Shown here in pieces: positions 22,755 through 23,314 of a stretch of DNA of 23,314 nucleotides. Numbering within the stretch: the stretch's first letter is position 1; the number at the start of each line of letters is the position of its first letter. The translations under genes were made by a program, and so were the position numbers. Source of the DNA: CAYTTA01 sp964440655 (GTDB lineage Bacteria; Bacteroidota; Rhodothermia; Balneolales; Balneolaceae); the NCBI GenBank assembly GCA_964440655.1, contig CAYTTA010000041.1:1-23314 (forward strand), written 5' to 3'. Under the pieces are notes generated by a model, which did not search any database, was not told the DNA's origin, and saw only the letters and a program-made list of their open reading frames with translations.

Positions 22755-23314
22755 GGTTCTTCAGCCTGGTTCTCATCCACATTTCCGCTCGTTTTCGCCG
22801 ATCCGTCTGTCCCGCCCGTAGCACCCGGTGTGCCCTTCATGCCTGTCCGGCGTTCGGGCTCCTCGATCAGCCAGCATTTGCTCCGCCGCTCCGCTTCCTG
22901 GTCGAACAGAGGAGGCTCCTGCCGGACACATCTCTCCCAGGCGTAGGGGCACCGTTCATGAAACCGGCATCCATGCGGCCAGTTAAGCGGGGAGGGGACC
23001 GTGCCCGGTATGACCGCCAGCCGGTCCGTTTTCACTCCCAGCGTCGGAACCGACCGCAGCAGGCTCTCGGTATAGGGATGTGAGGGTTCCAGCAGCAGCT
23101 GCTCCATGGGTCCCTCTTCAACCACCTGTCCGGCATACATCACAATCACGCGGTCGCACATCTCCGCCACGACCCCGAGGTCATGGGTGATGAAAATGAT
23201 CGACATCCCCAGCTCCCGCTTCAGCCGGTTCAGCAGGTCGAGGATCTGGGCCTGGATGGTTACATCGAGTGCCGTGGTCGGTTCATCCGCGATAAGGAGC
23301 TTGGGATCGCAGGC
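22751..23314 (-). CDS. Oligopeptide/dipeptide ABC transporter ATP-binding protein (OppD/DppD type), 5' partial
   Basis: The C-terminal 187 residues of the partner ATPase; the frame stays open to the window edge, so Walker A and the signature motif lie outside. Visible are Walker B LLIADEPTTALDVTIQAQ near the start, H-loop FITHDLGVVAEMCDRV, and the oligo_HPY tail with MYAGQVVEEGP and PSHPYTESLLRSVP. The cysteine block GCRFHERCPYAWERC is followed by KCWL. The last 30 or so residues (rich in G, T, E and N) look disordered. An internal ATG at 23206 is not the start, because conserved Walker B sequence precedes it in frame. Permease and binding-protein genes would be expected upstream, beyond the window. 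Confidence 0.93.
   Translation of the reverse strand, partial: ACDPKLLIADEPTTALDVTIQAQILDLLNRLKRELGMSIIFITHDLGVVAEMCDRVIVMYAGQVVEEGPMEQLLLEPSHPYTESLLRSVPTLGVKTDRLAVIPGTVPSPLNWPHGCRFHERCPYAWERCVRQEPPLFDQEAERRSKCWLIEEPERRTGMKGTPGATGGTDGSAKTSGNVDENQAEEP

Overview
The window looks like a chromosomal segment of a member of the Bacteroidota/FCB assemblage, most likely Balneolota or Rhodothermota. That placement is an inference. It rests on a C-terminal type IX secretion (T9SS) sorting domain with a WPNPF motif at the end of the first protein, on one TAnnTTTG-like promoter element, and on the style of the house-keeping proteins. G+C is moderately high by eye. There is no phage, plasmid, IS element or CRISPR array.

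Layout. (1) 2-2983 (+): the 3' part of a large secreted multidomain protein with Ig-like, LamG-like, Fn3-like and T9SS domains. (2) 3186-4184 (+): glyceraldehyde-3-phosphate dehydrogenase, closed by a hairpin terminator at 4320-4350. (3) 4356-5645 (-): lipoprotein amidohydrolase. (4) 5773-6080: tRNA-Pro(CGG), whose 3' end, terminator and downstream flank are duplicated in tandem as a unit of about 130 bp. (5) 6088-17883 (-): a ten-gene run, ilvB-ilvN-ilvC-cimA-leuA-leuC-leuD-leuB-osmC-like-metZ. It supplies most steps of valine, isoleucine (citramalate route) and leucine synthesis, followed by a thiol-related OsmC-family protein and an O-succinylhomoserine sulfhydrylase. (6) 17884-18440: a divergent control region with a candidate structured RNA fragment. 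(7) 18441-21637 (+): ilvD, overlapping by four bases with an AbgT-family transporter. (8) 21672-23314 (-): two oligopeptide ABC-transporter ATPases, the upstream one cut by the window edge.

How it fits together. IlvBN, IlvC and IlvD are the common valine/isoleucine enzymes. CimA makes citramalate from pyruvate and acetyl-CoA, so isoleucine would not need threonine deaminase. LeuCD and LeuB can process both isopropylmalate and citramalate-derived intermediates. LeuA commits 2-ketoisovalerate to leucine, and here it lacks the usual C-terminal feedback domain. No branched-chain aminotransferase (ilvE) or ilvA is in the window.

The unusual material lies mostly in the spacers. The biosynthetic run has spacers of about 95-200 nt, and most carry repeats or hairpins. 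They include a strong terminator between ilvC and cimA, a four-unit degenerate direct-repeat array plus a 10-bp hairpin between leuA and leuC, nested inverted repeats between leuC and leuD, and three CCGCACT heptamers between ilvN and ilvC. With the tRNA-linked duplication and the GNRA-hairpin region between ilvB and ilvD, these are the best candidates for undescribed elements. I found no clear new multi-gene system.
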